From assembly GCF_004124275.1 (NCBI RefSeq), contig NZ_CP027218.1, positions 5,167,001 through 5,231,000 of the forward strand: a stretch of 64,000 bases of DNA. Reading direction: 5' to 3'. This stretch comes from Pseudomonas sp. DTU12.3 (GTDB lineage Bacteria > Pseudomonadota > Gammaproteobacteria > Pseudomonadales > Pseudomonadaceae). Position numbers and translations under genes: made by a program. Below, in pieces: positions 26,801-35,414 of the stretch; position 1 is the stretch's first letter; each line of letters begins with the position of its first letter. The notes below the pieces were generated by a model. That model saw only the letters and a program-made list of their open reading frames with translations. It made no database searches and was not told where the DNA came from.

Positions 26801-29088
26801 TGCTGTCCCTGATCGATGCCGCGATGGATATTCTCCCAGCGACGATCTCGGTACCCGCCGCCGCCCGCCTGATACCCCGCCAGCGCCGCGGGACAGCGTT
26901 GACCACAAGGTTTGGCGCCATGCAGACGTCCTGGCAATGGGCGCGCCAGTCACTTGATCGCTTCAAGGGCTACGAGTATGAATTCGAGATTTCCCTGACG
27001 GGTCTGCGAGCGGATAGCCACGGCATTTATCGCAATGTCTATCGCCATCCCGAGGGGGATTTCATGGTGCGTCAGGGCCGGATCTACCGTATTCAGTTGC
27101 ACGACGCACCGCGCGGCTGGAGGCTTTATGGCACATGGGCGCGCTCCTATAAACAGCCGATCGCTCTCGACGAGGCCGGCCAGTGGAACACCCATTACGC
27201 CGTGCATGGCACGCTGATGGACGGCGGCGGTGCCGGCGGTGGCGCGGCCATCGGGCACTTGGCCAATGGCCTCGACCCGCTCTGGCCCGAATCCATCCGT
27301 CAGTGGCTGCCACGTTGGTGGACCGATCGCCAACTGCGCAGGCAACTGACCCTGACCAACACCGCCGATGCTTACATCCGGCGCCTTGATACCCAGACGC
27401 GCAGCTCCAACCAGCTTTTGAAGCGATACAACCAACTGCCCATTGCCGAGCGTCAATCTCTGGAAGCGACAGTTGACGCAGCCTGCCTCAACGATATCGA
27501 ACTGGCCCAGGTGCTATACCAGAATGTTGCCGAACTACTGCCGCTGAGTCACGGCAGAAAACGCCTGGTGCTCGAAGACATTCAAAGTCGCTGCGCATGG
27601 GCGCAGGTGGATCGTTCATTACAGCGCGCCGCCATTTCCCGCCAACGCCTGCTGGAACATCTGAACAGTGTCGACGCACTCGTTGCGCAGTCTGGCGCGA
27701 CCCCCATCGATAACACTACGGCCCATATAAGTCTCATGGCCCAACGCAAAGTCGTGCGCAAAAACTTCCTCAAGGAATTCGATCACCAGCACGGATTCAT
27801 CGAACAGGCCAATCTCTGGCATAGCCGCATCACTAACCGGGCGCATAAAGCCACAATGACAGCGGAGCTTACGCCTCTGAACCAACGGTTTGGCGAAACC
27901 ACGCACTATTACCTGAGAACCGCGCACATTCTGGAGATCATTACCCACTACGAGGCGGTCGACGACCTGTCCTGGGTCTACTTTCACGTGCAACTCAAAG
28001 ACGCCCGGGTCAAGGTCGGACGTGCTCTGCTGACGCAGCATCATTTACCTGAAGTACATGCCAGCCTTGCCCAACGCAATCGTGTGATCGAGGACTGCCT
28101 GGAAATCTACGCAGGCTTTCGCCGTCAGTTGAACGCGTGGTCACTGGGTTATCCACAGCACCTGGATCTTGAAGAGGTCAAGGCATTTCTCGACGGTCTG
28201 ACCAAGGTTGAACAGCATGCCCGTCAAGCGATCAAGCAACGTCCCGCGATCAAACCCAAAGAAGCGGGCGGCAAGCAGTTGTTTGAAACCGAGGACAACC
28301 AATTGCTGATCGGTATCGAAAGTATTGATGCGGGGACCCGGCAAAAGCGTTTCACCATCGAAAGCATCGACGGTTACCGGGAGACCTGGCTACCGCGATC
28401 GAGCGGCAAGTACCATCTGGATGCGCAACCCGCGGCCTCTGCTCAATCCTTGCCAACCAACGTACAACCCCTGTTGAACGAAGCCCGCAAGCGTCTCGCC
28501 GCCTTACCCGCCTATAACAGCAAAGTCACCGGTTACGCGCGACAGGACATGTTGCCAATCGATCTGGAACACATGCTCGGCAGTGAAGCGACGGAATTGA
28601 GCACCCGTGCGAACGCCATCGCACGGCTCTCGCCAGCCGAGCCTCTGGTCATGCAATTGCAGGACAAGGCTCAGGAGTTGATAAGCCTCGGCCGTACGCT
28701 GCGCATCGATCAGTCACTGCGCAGCAGAACTCCTACCGAAGGGTATCTGGACTATCTGCTACAACAGAAAGTGATCGATATCCGCAAGGAAGGCGCACTG
28801 CGCGCACTGGGCAAACGAGTCGACGGGCGCAAGGACTTTCTCCAGGAGTACGAGGTGCGCGATCTGACCGCTAATCCGCCACGCGCGCTCTGGTATGCGC
28901 ACTTTCACTACACGTCGGACAAAGTACCTTTCGAGGACTTCGTCAAAGCCCACTTGAAACTGCCCGAGCAGCGCAACCTTGGTCTGCAATGGCAGCAGGC
29001 GCAGGCAGCGAGTGGCGCGCAGATCGAAGCGATCTGGCGTGGCGATGTCGGTAGAGCGCTGGGCATTCGGCACTTTTCAAAGCTGTAG
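23887..29088 (+). CDS. Very large DUF6543 (dermonecrotic toxin-like) domain protein
   Basis: A 1733-residue protein with no signal peptide. It resembles the large Pseudomonas proteins annotated with a dermonecrotic-toxin or membrane-targeting domain (DUF6543). Visible parts: a helical N-terminal third with segments related in layout to the NEL protein at 46128; a hydrophobic, membrane-prone stretch at about residues 922-1000 (MLPFIGASVALYDAW and following); then a small segment with YRNVYRHPEGDFMVRQGRIY and WRLYGTWARS; a glycine-rich linker DGGGAGGGAAIG (about 1112); and a 600-residue helical C-terminus with no LRR or NEL domain. The start at 23887 follows CTGGAG. Catalytic function, secretion route and target are unknown. 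Confidence 0.75.
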   Translation: MSDTPSTADFGLDQPLRSNLDQNLYLSAGARLRDCHRQWLDLMARFPTGSDRDWSLRATGTPLSRRDQALRIYRQHFEAASQLACAEGTISIGQLQTLSAAVDPSTVATADVHFAQLQLKRIDDSHVSLAGALLLRIDGDSPASHLLYLPSTSPAFSLFKQHADLQRWLIEHCQKNSRLPRLEAATLAEVALDLDPLKCNLELLFNLLPNAHPSPAWPDLSSLIAEPPLPTPDEAMPVDDPALFGLLNPDIPFSQRSQALALEQKALEQLLGDAVAASLNTPLRQKLTQQFDALSEAQNASHNAASALLDHRVPLKMLELRHATNAHYHALHQARLRGLRAEVELQLTLNQLSVDEHRRIIALLDAPERTLPHQETVFARVTLVAAADDQPMVEDLNGVLVIAAPFALEPGATESLLLYWPGQSGGLQRFSSRQALEQQVFKHSAIDEELLLQLTPLSGDPFVWVLEQQLYRCEQQAATVIRENPLPSRASERAAAMEQLSEQHLARLTVPLSQARELAFAYRLEQERTAALAGNLPPWLDNLDNAQCARSKRLISDYLKAMQHCHALLERDLPARSVFSKKRLDARLRKDFALKRSVSVTLDLPDSTDWRKTLIDGAAPGTPHRNTLVASTRRSEMALDELAQDNIDQAMWWRLSFLRVKVSAEDEQDRKAVESGLTPAYLRKSLTDLDLAGKYETLIRQTFLGMPGESAFDLAYRRECLSEPWRLMLKLQCEFAVLQRHIDSAGYALLKIAIDASTREAYSVSGKRIVLLPAHLTVGGTDTAHQGPTTLAGVTFIVEQVSGLTLLYFPDSTDGVFLRQFATLEEARLDLFKRCVDARMVNYLAGRTLSGDFATHVSRINEAQLRNFHALIGTGLAWPASTSLAMHLLDVHMGRVLEAHRSSSRSNDALYLEHCALKSGTLFNYLKMAVGMLPFIGASVALYDAWNSANLAVAAFLRGDIGHGLAEVESVLLSLIDAAMDILPATISVPAAARLIPRQRRGTALTTRFGAMQTSWQWARQSLDRFKGYEYEFEISLTGLRADSHGIYRNVYRHPEGDFMVRQGRIYRIQLHDAPRGWRLYGTWARSYKQPIALDEAGQWNTHYAVHGTLMDGGGAGGGAAIGHLANGLDPLWPESIRQWLPRWWTDRQLRRQLTLTNTADAYIRRLDTQTRSSNQLLKRYNQLPIAERQSLEATVDAACLNDIELAQVLYQNVAELLPLSHGRKRLVLEDIQSRCAWAQVDRSLQRAAISRQRLLEHLNSVDALVAQSGATPIDNTTAHISLMAQRKVVRKNFLKEFDHQHGFIEQANLWHSRITNRAHKATMTAELTPLNQRFGETTHYYLRTAHILEIITHYEAVDDLSWVYFHVQLKDARVKVGRALLTQHHLPEVHASLAQRNRVIEDCLEIYAGFRRQLNAWSLGYPQHLDLEEVKAFLDGLTKVEQHARQAIKQRPAIKPKEAGGKQLFETEDNQLLIGIESIDAGTRQKRFTIESIDGYRETWLPRSSGKYHLDAQPAASAQSLPTNVQPLLNEARKRLAALPAYNSKVTGYARQDMLPIDLEHMLGSEATELSTRANAIARLSPAEPLVMQLQDKAQELISLGRTLRIDQSLRSRTPTEGYLDYLLQQKVIDIRKEGALRALGKRVDGRKDFLQEYEVRDLTANPPRALWYAHFHYTSDKVPFEDFVKAHLKLPEQRNLGLQWQQAQAASGAQIEAIWRGDVGRALGIRHFSKL

Positions 29089-29095
29089 GTAAAAG

Positions 29096-29122
29096 CGGCG
29101 GAGCATTGCCAGTGCTCCGCCG
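29096..29122 (+). terminator. Hairpin after the DUF6543 gene
   Basis: Perfect ten-base stem CGGCGGAGCA / TGCTCCGCCG with a seven-base loop, eight bases after the stop. No T-run follows, so it may need Rho or serve to stabilise the mRNA end. Confidence 0.6.
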
Positions 29123-29229
29123 ACATAACCCCCGGACACGAAGAAAGGCATGCTGGTCGACAGCTTCACCAACATGAGACAAACTCACCGCAATCACTCT
29201 TATCACAAATTTGTTTCATGGAGCCTGCG

Positions 29230-30147
29230 GTGCTTGAAATCCGTCATCTGAAAACCCTGCACGCCCTGCGCGAAGCCGAAAGCCTGGTCGACGCCGCCGA
29301 CCGTCTGCACCTGACCCAATCGGCCCTGTCCCACCAGTTCAAGGAACTGGAAGAACGCATGGGCATGCCCTTGTTCGTACGTAAAACCAAGCCGGTGCGT
29401 TTCACCAGCGCCGGTTTGCGCTTGCTGCAACTGGCTGACGCGACACTGCCGCTGCTGCGCGCCGCCGAACGTGACATCAGCCGTCTGGCCGGTGGCACTG
29501 CCGGGCGTCTGCACATGGCCATTGAATGCCACAGCTGCTTTCAGTGGCTGATGCCGACCATCGACCAGTTCCGCGACGCGTGGCCGGAAGTCGAACTCGA
29601 TCTGGCCTCGGGGTTTTCCTTCGCGCCGCTACCGGCACTCGCCCGTGGCGATCTGGATCTGGTGGTGACTTCCGATCCGCTGGAAATCGCCGGCATCACC
29701 TACGTGCCGCTGTTCACCTACGAAGCCATGCTCGCGGTGGCCAATCAGCATGCGCTGGCGAGCAAACCTTACATTGTCCCCGAAGACCTGCTCAGCGAAA
29801 CCCTGATCACCTATCCGGTAGAACGCGATCGCCTGGACATCTTCACCCGTTTTCTTGAACCCGCCGATATCGAGCCCGCACAAGTACGTACTTCGGAACT
29901 GACGGTAATGATGATGCAACTGGTCGCCAGCGGCCGTGGCGTCTGCGGCATGCCGCACTGGGCGCTGCATGAGTACAGCTCGCGTGGTTACGTAAAGGCC
30001 AAGCGCCTCGGCGAAAAAGGCCTGTTTGCCACGCTGTACGCGGCGATTCGTGCGGACATGCTCGATGCGCCGTACATGCGCGATTTCCTCCTGACCGCCA
30101 AGGACACCTCGTTCTCGACCCTCGACGGCGTCAGCGCGGTACGCTGA
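29230..30147 (+). CDS. metR: LysR-type regulator MetR
   Basis: A 305-residue LysR-family activator of methionine genes that responds to homocysteine. The N-terminal winged helix-turn-helix (EIRHLKTLHALREAE, then LHLTQSALSHQFKELE) and the C-terminal effector domain follow MetR closely. I start at GTG 29230 because a GGAG lies six bases upstream and the protein then begins MLEIRHLK as in other Pseudomonas; the ATG at 29218 has no ribosome-binding site. Its usual target metE is not in the window. Confidence 0.92.
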   Translation: MLEIRHLKTLHALREAESLVDAADRLHLTQSALSHQFKELEERMGMPLFVRKTKPVRFTSAGLRLLQLADATLPLLRAAERDISRLAGGTAGRLHMAIECHSCFQWLMPTIDQFRDAWPEVELDLASGFSFAPLPALARGDLDLVVTSDPLEIAGITYVPLFTYEAMLAVANQHALASKPYIVPEDLLSETLITYPVERDRLDIFTRFLEPADIEPAQVRTSELTVMMMQLVASGRGVCGMPHWALHEYSSRGYVKAKRLGEKGLFATLYAAIRADMLDAPYMRDFLLTAKDTSFSTLDGVSAVR

Positions 30148-30166
30148 ACTCCATACACACAAACCC

Positions 30167-30256
30167 TGTGGGAGCGGGCTTGCTCGCGAATGCGGCGTGT
30201 CAGTCACAGCGGATATCAACTGACAGATTGCCTTCGCGAGGAGGCTCGCTCGCACG
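30167..30256. repeat. Second-family REP pair (GTGGGAGCGGGCTTGCTCGC)
   Basis: Left arm TGTGGGAGCGGGCTTGCTCG...; right arm CCTTCGCGAGGAGGCTCGCT..., diverged. It lies between convergent metR and the GNAT gene. Confidence 0.75.
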
Positions 30257-30272
30257 AGGGTTCAGTGTGATA

Positions 30273-30770
30273 TCAGAGCTGGCGCCACATGTGGATCTTG
30301 TCGAAGTAATCTTCAGCGACCCGTACCGCCAGCGGTTCGAGGCCGAACTGGATGAAGCCGCAGCGCTGATAAAGTTTGAACGCCGAGTCGTTGCCAGCGG
30401 TGACAGTCAGCTGGACGACTTTCAGCGCCGGGTGGTTTTGCGCTTCGGCGAGTGCCGCCTGAACCAGTTCGAATCCCAGGCCATGCTCGCGGAAGTCGGC
30501 TGAGACGTACATGCCGAACAAGGTGGCTTTATGTCGGGCTTTCTCGCGCGGCTCAAAGGCAAGGCCGACGATACCGGCCAGCGTGCCACCTTCAAAAGCG
30601 CCGAGCACCACGTCAAGCTTGCTGGTCAGGCGGCCCTCCCACCAGCTCAACGGCATCGCCGCGCGCTCGCGCACGCTGGAAGTGAACGCCTGCGGGTGGC
30701 GATCATAAGCTTCGAGCATCAATTCTCGATAAGCCAGCGCGTGACTGGCGTCCAGCCGTTCGATCCACAT
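30273..30770 (-). CDS. GNAT family N-acetyltransferase
   Basis: A 165-residue acetyltransferase. The acetyl-CoA-binding motif A is recognisable as MYVSADFREHGLGFELVQAA, with a Q/R-x-x-G-x-G/A-type loop changed to REHGLG, followed by LTVTAGNDSAFKLYQRCGF. Substrate unknown. I start at ATG 30770 with AGGA ten bases upstream; GTG at 30776 overlaps the lysE-like stop and is an equal alternative. It is probably last in an operon with the LysE and Nudix genes. Confidence 0.88.
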   Translation of the reverse strand: MWIERLDASHALAYRELMLEAYDRHPQAFTSSVRERAAMPLSWWEGRLTSKLDVVLGAFEGGTLAGIVGLAFEPREKARHKATLFGMYVSADFREHGLGFELVQAALAEAQNHPALKVVQLTVTAGNDSAFKLYQRCGFIQFGLEPLAVRVAEDYFDKIHMWRQL

Positions 30771-30772
30771 GT

Positions 30773-31411
30773 TCACGCCGTCCTGCGTTGCTCAAGCATC
30801 AGGCGCACGGCCAGCGCGCCCAGCACGAACCCCATGAAATAACGCTGTACCGCCAGCCACGTCGGATAGCGCACGAACCAGGAGGCAATGCCTGCCGCGA
30901 ATAGCGCGATCAACAGATTGACGCAGAAACTGACGCTGATCTGGGTCAGGCCGAGAATGATGCTCTGGGTGAACACCGAGCCGTGTTCAGGGCTGATGAA
31001 CTGTGGAAACACCGAGAGATAGAACACCGCGATTTTCGGGTTCAGCGCACTGGTGAGAAAGCCCATGGTGATCAGTTTGCGCGACGAGTCCGGTGGCAGT
31101 TGTTGCGCTTCGAACGGCGACCGCGCGCCGGGTTTCACCGCTTGCCAGGCCAGCCACAACAGGTAGAGCGCACCGGCCCACTTCAATACTTCATAAGCCA
31201 TCGGCACCGCGAGGAACACCGCGGTCAAACCGGCGGCCGCCGCAAACAGATGCACAAAGAACCCCGCCACCACGCCCAACAAGGACGTCACCCCGGCCCG
31301 GCGTCCCTGGCAGATCGAACGTGAAATCAGATAGATCATGTTCGGCCCCGGTGTCAGTACCATCAGCAACGCGGCGGCGGCGAAAATCAGCAGGTCTTGA
31401 AGCGGGATCAT
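30773..31411 (-). CDS. LysE/RhtB family amino-acid exporter
   Basis: A 212-residue inner-membrane translocator with six predicted helices and the family motif GPNMIYLISRSI near residues 23-34. Members export amino acids or homoserine lactones; the specific substrate cannot be told. It is separated by 23 bases from the Nudix gene and meets or overlaps the GNAT gene, so these three are likely co-transcribed. Confidence 0.92.
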   Translation of the reverse strand: MIPLQDLLIFAAAALLMVLTPGPNMIYLISRSICQGRRAGVTSLLGVVAGFFVHLFAAAAGLTAVFLAVPMAYEVLKWAGALYLLWLAWQAVKPGARSPFEAQQLPPDSSRKLITMGFLTSALNPKIAVFYLSVFPQFISPEHGSVFTQSIILGLTQISVSFCVNLLIALFAAGIASWFVRYPTWLAVQRYFMGFVLGALAVRLMLEQRRTA

Positions 31412-31434
31412 GGCAAAGTCCTTTGCGTGGATGA

Positions 31435-31869
31435 TCAGGCGATTGCTGTCAGCGAATGGCGATAAAACGGCAGGATCTGGTCACGTGTCAATGGCGCCAG
31501 ATCGACCGCAGGATCAGTGGCCGGATCGATCCAGATGACTTCTTCGATTTCGGCAGCGGGAGTGACGTCGGTGTCGATCGTCAGTTGAAAGATTTCCGCC
31601 TGCACTGTAAACCCCGGCTCGTTGGCCGCAGGTGCCGAAAATTGACCCAAAAAAGTCGCCTGTGCGGGATCGATCTCCAGCCCCAGTTCTTCCTCAAGCT
31701 CGCGAGCCAGTGCATGTACCGGCAACTCGTGGGCTTCGATCTTGCCGCCCGGCTGCATGAACGCCGTGGTGCCGCGCTTGCGCACCAACAGGGTCTGGCC
31801 GTCAGTGTTAAGCAGCAGTGCCGCGGCGATGCGAATCAGGGCAGGCGTTTGAGCGGAAAAAGTCGACAT
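31435..31869 (-). CDS. Nudix hydrolase
   Basis: A 144-residue Nudix enzyme that hydrolyses nucleoside diphosphate derivatives. The Nudix box is complete: G-x5-E-x7-REL-x-EE-x-GL (GGKIEAHE then RELEEELGL, about residues 41-64). Start at 31869 (MSTFSAQT) preceded by AAGG; a reading from 32085 would add 72 unconvincing residues. Substrate unknown. Confidence 0.92.
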   Translation of the reverse strand: MSTFSAQTPALIRIAAALLLNTDGQTLLVRKRGTTAFMQPGGKIEAHELPVHALARELEEELGLEIDPAQATFLGQFSAPAANEPGFTVQAEIFQLTIDTDVTPAAEIEEVIWIDPATDPAVDLAPLTRDQILPFYRHSLTAIA

Positions 31870-31946
31870 GACAGAGAAAGCCTTTGGCGCAAAAACGGCA
31901 AGCATCACATGCCTGCCGTTTGTGCGCAAAGCCGTTGCCGACGATC

Positions 31947-33272
31947 TCAGGTTGCTTCCTGAAAATCCATTTCCGGCGGCTGGCGACGGAAACCGCCGGT
32001 GAGTACCGCCAGATACACCACGCCGATGGCCAGCCAGCTTAGCCCCAGATAGACCGCCAGATGATCGAGGCTGACCATCAGCCACAAATCCGCGACCAGA
32101 CCGATGAACGGAAAGATCAAGAACAGTACCAGTTCACGCGGACCCTTTTTCTCGCCAGCGATCCAGTAATGGAAGATCACCGACAGGTTGACCAGGCTGA
32201 ACGCGAGGAACGCGCCGAAATTGATGAATGAAGTAGAAGTCGTCACATCGAGTTTCAGCGCCAATAGCGCCACCACCGCGCAGAGCAGGATGCTGTTGAC
32301 CGGCGTGCCGAAACGCGCGTGCAGGGTGCCGAAAAACGACTTCGGTAACACCCCGTCGCGGCCCATGGCGAACAACAGCCGTGAACCGCTGGCCTGGGCG
32401 GACAGACCGGAGGCGAATTGGCCGACGATCAGACCGACGAGGAAAATCGACACGAACAGATCACCGCCGATGTTGCGGGCAATCTCGTAAGCCGCCGAGT
32501 CGACACTGTCGAACTGGAAAGACGGATGCGCGATCTGCACAAAATACGACACGCCGACGAAGATCAATCCGCCGATCAAGGTGATCAACATGATCGCGCG
32601 GGGAATGGTGCGGCGTGGATCGCGGGTTTCTTCCGTCAGCGTGCTGACCGCGTCAAAACCGAGGAATGAATAACAGGCAATCGCCGCGCCGCTCATGATC
32701 AGTGGCATTTGCATGTCACCGTTGAAGAACGGCTTGATCGACCACAGCGGTGTGCTCGCATCGCCGCCGATGTAGTGCACGCAGAGCGCGACGAACGCGA
32801 TCAGTACGAGGAACTGCACCAGCATCAACAGGGCGTTGATGCCGTTGGCCAGTTTCAGGCCGATGATGTTGATCGCGCTGGTGATGCCGATGAACGCCAG
32901 CACCCAGATCCACTGCGGAATCGAGGGGAACGCCGACGCCAGATAGGCAGCGCCGATCAGCCAGATCGCCATGGGCAGAAACAGGTAGTCGAGCAGCACC
33001 GCCCAACCGGCGATGAAGCCGAGTTTCGGGCTGATCGCCTTGCGCACGTAGCTGTAAGCCGAGCCGGCGACCGGGAACGCGGCAGCCATGCGCCCGTAGC
33101 TCATGGCGGTGAAGAACATCGCCACCAGCGCCGCCAGGTATGCAGCCGGCACCATGCCAGCGGTGGATTGCGCAAGAATGCCGAAGGTGCCGAGGACAAT
33201 GATCGGCGTCATGTAGGCGATGCCGAACAGCACCACCGACCCTAATGACAGGGTGCGTTGCAAACGAGCCAT
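31947..33272 (-). CDS. APC family permease (PuuP/YjeH-like)
   Basis: A 441-residue inner-membrane amino-acid/polyamine transporter with about twelve helices. The first-helix signature GIAYMTPIIVLGTFGILA and the GFDAVSTLTEETRDPRR segment after helix 6 are typical of the APC superfamily, closest by eye to putrescine-importer-like members. An AT-rich stretch at 33290-33370 probably contains its promoter. A nitrilase-family gene on the same strand lies upstream and may share its physiology. Confidence 0.9.
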   Translation of the reverse strand: MARLQRTLSLGSVVLFGIAYMTPIIVLGTFGILAQSTAGMVPAAYLAALVAMFFTAMSYGRMAAAFPVAGSAYSYVRKAISPKLGFIAGWAVLLDYLFLPMAIWLIGAAYLASAFPSIPQWIWVLAFIGITSAINIIGLKLANGINALLMLVQFLVLIAFVALCVHYIGGDASTPLWSIKPFFNGDMQMPLIMSGAAIACYSFLGFDAVSTLTEETRDPRRTIPRAIMLITLIGGLIFVGVSYFVQIAHPSFQFDSVDSAAYEIARNIGGDLFVSIFLVGLIVGQFASGLSAQASGSRLLFAMGRDGVLPKSFFGTLHARFGTPVNSILLCAVVALLALKLDVTTSTSFINFGAFLAFSLVNLSVIFHYWIAGEKKGPRELVLFLIFPFIGLVADLWLMVSLDHLAVYLGLSWLAIGVVYLAVLTGGFRRQPPEMDFQEAT

Positions 33273-33376
33273 GAGCGACTTACTCCGAATTTTATTGGAT
33301 TTATGGCAGAGCCGAGTTCGGCGAATGTTTCGGGTATGTGTGTTGTTGTTTTGGGTGAGTCAAATGAATCGATAGA

Positions 33377-33450
33377 AGATCGCAGCCTTCGGCAGCTCCT
33401 ACATGGCAATGCGTACTCCTGTAGGAGCTGCCGAAGGCTGCGATCTTTTG
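33377..33450. repeat. REP-like inverted pair
   Basis: Head-to-head main-family copies (AGATCGCAGCCTTCGGCAGC... and GTAGGAGCTGCCGAAGGCTG...) between the nitrilase-family gene and the permease gene. Confidence 0.85.
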
Positions 33451-33454
33451 ATCT

Positions 33455-34276
33455 TCAGCGCGCAGGAATCAGCAACTCGCGCAAACCACCAGCGTGCTGC
33501 ACCACCTGCCCCGGCAACTTCAATCGCTGGTCATCGAGATAACGGTAATCCTTGCGCGCAATGGCCAGCTGAGCGAAATCCAGCTCGACGCTGAACTGCC
33601 CTTGCTCACGTCCGGCTTCAAACAGCAGCGAACCGAGCGGATCCACCAGCGCACTGCCACCGGCAAACATCAAGCCGTCATCGCCCGCTTCCACGCGGTT
33701 GACCATCAGCGCAAACGCCTGGTTTTCCTGGGCACGGGCCATGATCGCGGTACGGTGAGTAGGGCCGTACGGATCCATGTTGCCGTTGGTCACGATCAGC
33801 AACTCGACACCCAGTTGCGCCAGGGCACGCGCGGTTTCCGGGAACTCGATGTCGTAGCAGATCAACAGGCCGACGCGCACCCCGTTCCACTCGCAGGTGG
33901 CGTAGCGGTCGCCGGCCTCGAACACACCGCGATCCGACGCCCACAGATGTGTCTTGCGGTATTTCAGGGCGATGCCTTGCGGGGTGAGCAGCAACGTGGT
34001 GTTGAAAAAGCGCCCGTTGTCGTTCTCGGCCATGCCGATCACCACCGCAATGTTGCGCTCGCGAGCGGCCGCCAGCACCGCACTGACGGTCGGCCCATCG
34101 ACCGGTTCGGCGGTTTGCGCGACAGTCTCGGCGGTCGGGAAGCCCATCAGGTGGGTTTCCGGGAACACCAGCAATTGTGTGTCGGCAGCACACGCGGCAA
34201 TCGCCGTCAGCGCGCGTTCGAGGTTGTATGCCGTGCCATTGTCACGGCCCGCCAGTTGGGCGAGTTCGACTTTCAT
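33455..34276 (-). CDS. Carbon-nitrogen hydrolase (nitrilase superfamily amidase)
   Basis: A 273-residue hydrolase with the Glu-Lys-Cys triad: E40 in FPETHL, K108 in YRKTHLW and C140 in LLICYDIEFPE. The CYDIEFPE form points to an aliphatic amidase or carbamoylase, not a true nitrilase. Substrate unknown. It ends 4 bases after the REP pair and is divergent from a LuxR-type regulator, a good candidate for its control. The APC permease gene downstream may import the substrate. Confidence 0.92.
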   Translation of the reverse strand: MKVELAQLAGRDNGTAYNLERALTAIAACAADTQLLVFPETHLMGFPTAETVAQTAEPVDGPTVSAVLAAARERNIAVVIGMAENDNGRFFNTTLLLTPQGIALKYRKTHLWASDRGVFEAGDRYATCEWNGVRVGLLICYDIEFPETARALAQLGVELLIVTNGNMDPYGPTHRTAIMARAQENQAFALMVNRVEAGDDGLMFAGGSALVDPLGSLLFEAGREQGQFSVELDFAQLAIARKDYRYLDDQRLKLPGQVVQHAGGLRELLIPAR

Positions 34277-34380
34277 GGGAATTCCTTGTTATGAGCGTCG
34301 GGCGCTGAAAGATTGCCCGGTGGCTGTCTGTGGGCCAGTATGCGCAGCAAGCAGCCGGCCAGGGAATCACGCGGCCGGGG

Positions 34381-34396
34381 TAACCCGATAGGGGTA
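34381..34396. promoter_or_regulatory. Palindrome in the nitrilase/luxR divergent promoter
   Basis: TAACCCGATAGGGGTA is self-complementary at 12 of 16 positions (pattern TA-n-CCC-n-AT-n-GGG-n-TA). It overlaps the ribosome-binding region of the LuxR-type gene, so it may be an autoregulatory operator. Confidence 0.35.
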
Positions 34397-34401
34397 GTTG
34401 C

Positions 34402-35202
34402 ATGACACTCTCGTTTGACGACATCACTTGGCACCGCGCCGTCGGGCAACTGATCGACGCGCTCGACAAGCCAAATTTCTGGGCGCAACTGGTGCGCCTG
34501 CTGGATCAGTACGTGCCGTTCGATAGCTGGGTGGCGTTGCTGTTCAGTGCCGATCAGCACCCGCAAGTCTTTGCCGAATGCCCCGGTGAAGACGGCAGTC
34601 CTGACCAGTTGTTTCAGGATTATCTGCGTGGTTTGTATCTGCTCGACCCGTTTTACATTGCCTGCCGCGAGCAATCGCGCACCGGTTTGTATCGCCTGTC
34701 GGAGGTTGCCCCGGAGCATTTCGAGCTGACCGAGTATTACCAGCGATACTTTCGTCTGAATGTGGTGGCCGACGAAATCCAGTTCAATTGCCAGCTCGAA
34801 GGTGAGCGCACGTTGTGCCTGTCGCTGGGCAGCGAAAAGCGTTTTAGCGCTGAGCAGATTGCGCTGCTGTCATTGATTCAGCCGTGGGTGCTCGGCCTGT
34901 TACGCCAGCGGCTACCCTATGAAATCAACGAAACCGTAGCGCTCGCCGCCACACCTGCGCAGCCAGACTGGCGCGTGCAACTGGAAGCGTCGGTGCAGCA
35001 ACTCAAGGGCGCGCAACTCACCGCCCGGGAACTGGACGTCGGGCGTTTGATGCTCAGCGGTTGCTCCAGTAAAGAAATCGCCCGTAAGCTGGAAATCTCT
35101 GTAGAAACCGTGAAAGTCCATAAGAAACACATGTACAGCAAGCTGGGGATCAAATCCCAGTCCGAGCTGTTTTCGATTTTTCTTCAGGCACAAAACGCCT
35201 GA
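34402..35202 (+). CDS. LuxR family transcriptional regulator
   Basis: A 266-residue regulator with a LuxR-type helix-turn-helix at the C-terminus (about residues 205-260: LTARELDVGRLMLSGCSSKE, then IARKLEISVETVKVHKKHMY). The N-terminal 190 residues form an unrecognised sensor-like domain without the usual acyl-homoserine-lactone pocket residues. It is divergent from the nitrilase-family gene and probably regulates it and the APC permease. Confidence 0.88.
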   Translation: MTLSFDDITWHRAVGQLIDALDKPNFWAQLVRLLDQYVPFDSWVALLFSADQHPQVFAECPGEDGSPDQLFQDYLRGLYLLDPFYIACREQSRTGLYRLSEVAPEHFELTEYYQRYFRLNVVADEIQFNCQLEGERTLCLSLGSEKRFSAEQIALLSLIQPWVLGLLRQRLPYEINETVALAATPAQPDWRVQLEASVQQLKGAQLTARELDVGRLMLSGCSSKEIARKLEISVETVKVHKKHMYSKLGIKSQSELFSIFLQAQNA

Positions 35203-35230
35203 CACGCTTTCCTGAGTCGATGAATCTCCC

Positions 35231-35362
35231 TGTGGCGAGGGGATTTATCCCCGTCCGGCTGCGCAGCAGTCGTAAAACCTGTGCATGCGGTCTTTCAGTT
35301 AAACCGCTGTGATGGTTTTGGGGCTGCCTCGCAACCCAACGGGGATAAATCCCCTCGCCACA
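35231..35362. repeat. 132-base MITE-like inverted-repeat element, copy 1
   Basis: Starts TGTGGCGAGGGGATTTATCC and ends with the inverse, GGATAAATCCCCTCGCCACA. A second copy of exactly the same length is at 42569-42700. The arms are near identical; the centre has diverged. Confidence 0.85.
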
Positions 35363-35414
35363 AAGGCCCATCCAATAGGTTTGCAATCCATTGAGTCCGA
35401 ACCAAGGAAACCGT

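Noticed and set aside
29218..29229. ATG at 29218 as the start of metR
   Set aside because: No ribosome-binding site before it; GGAG lies six bases before GTG 29230, which gives the usual N-terminus.
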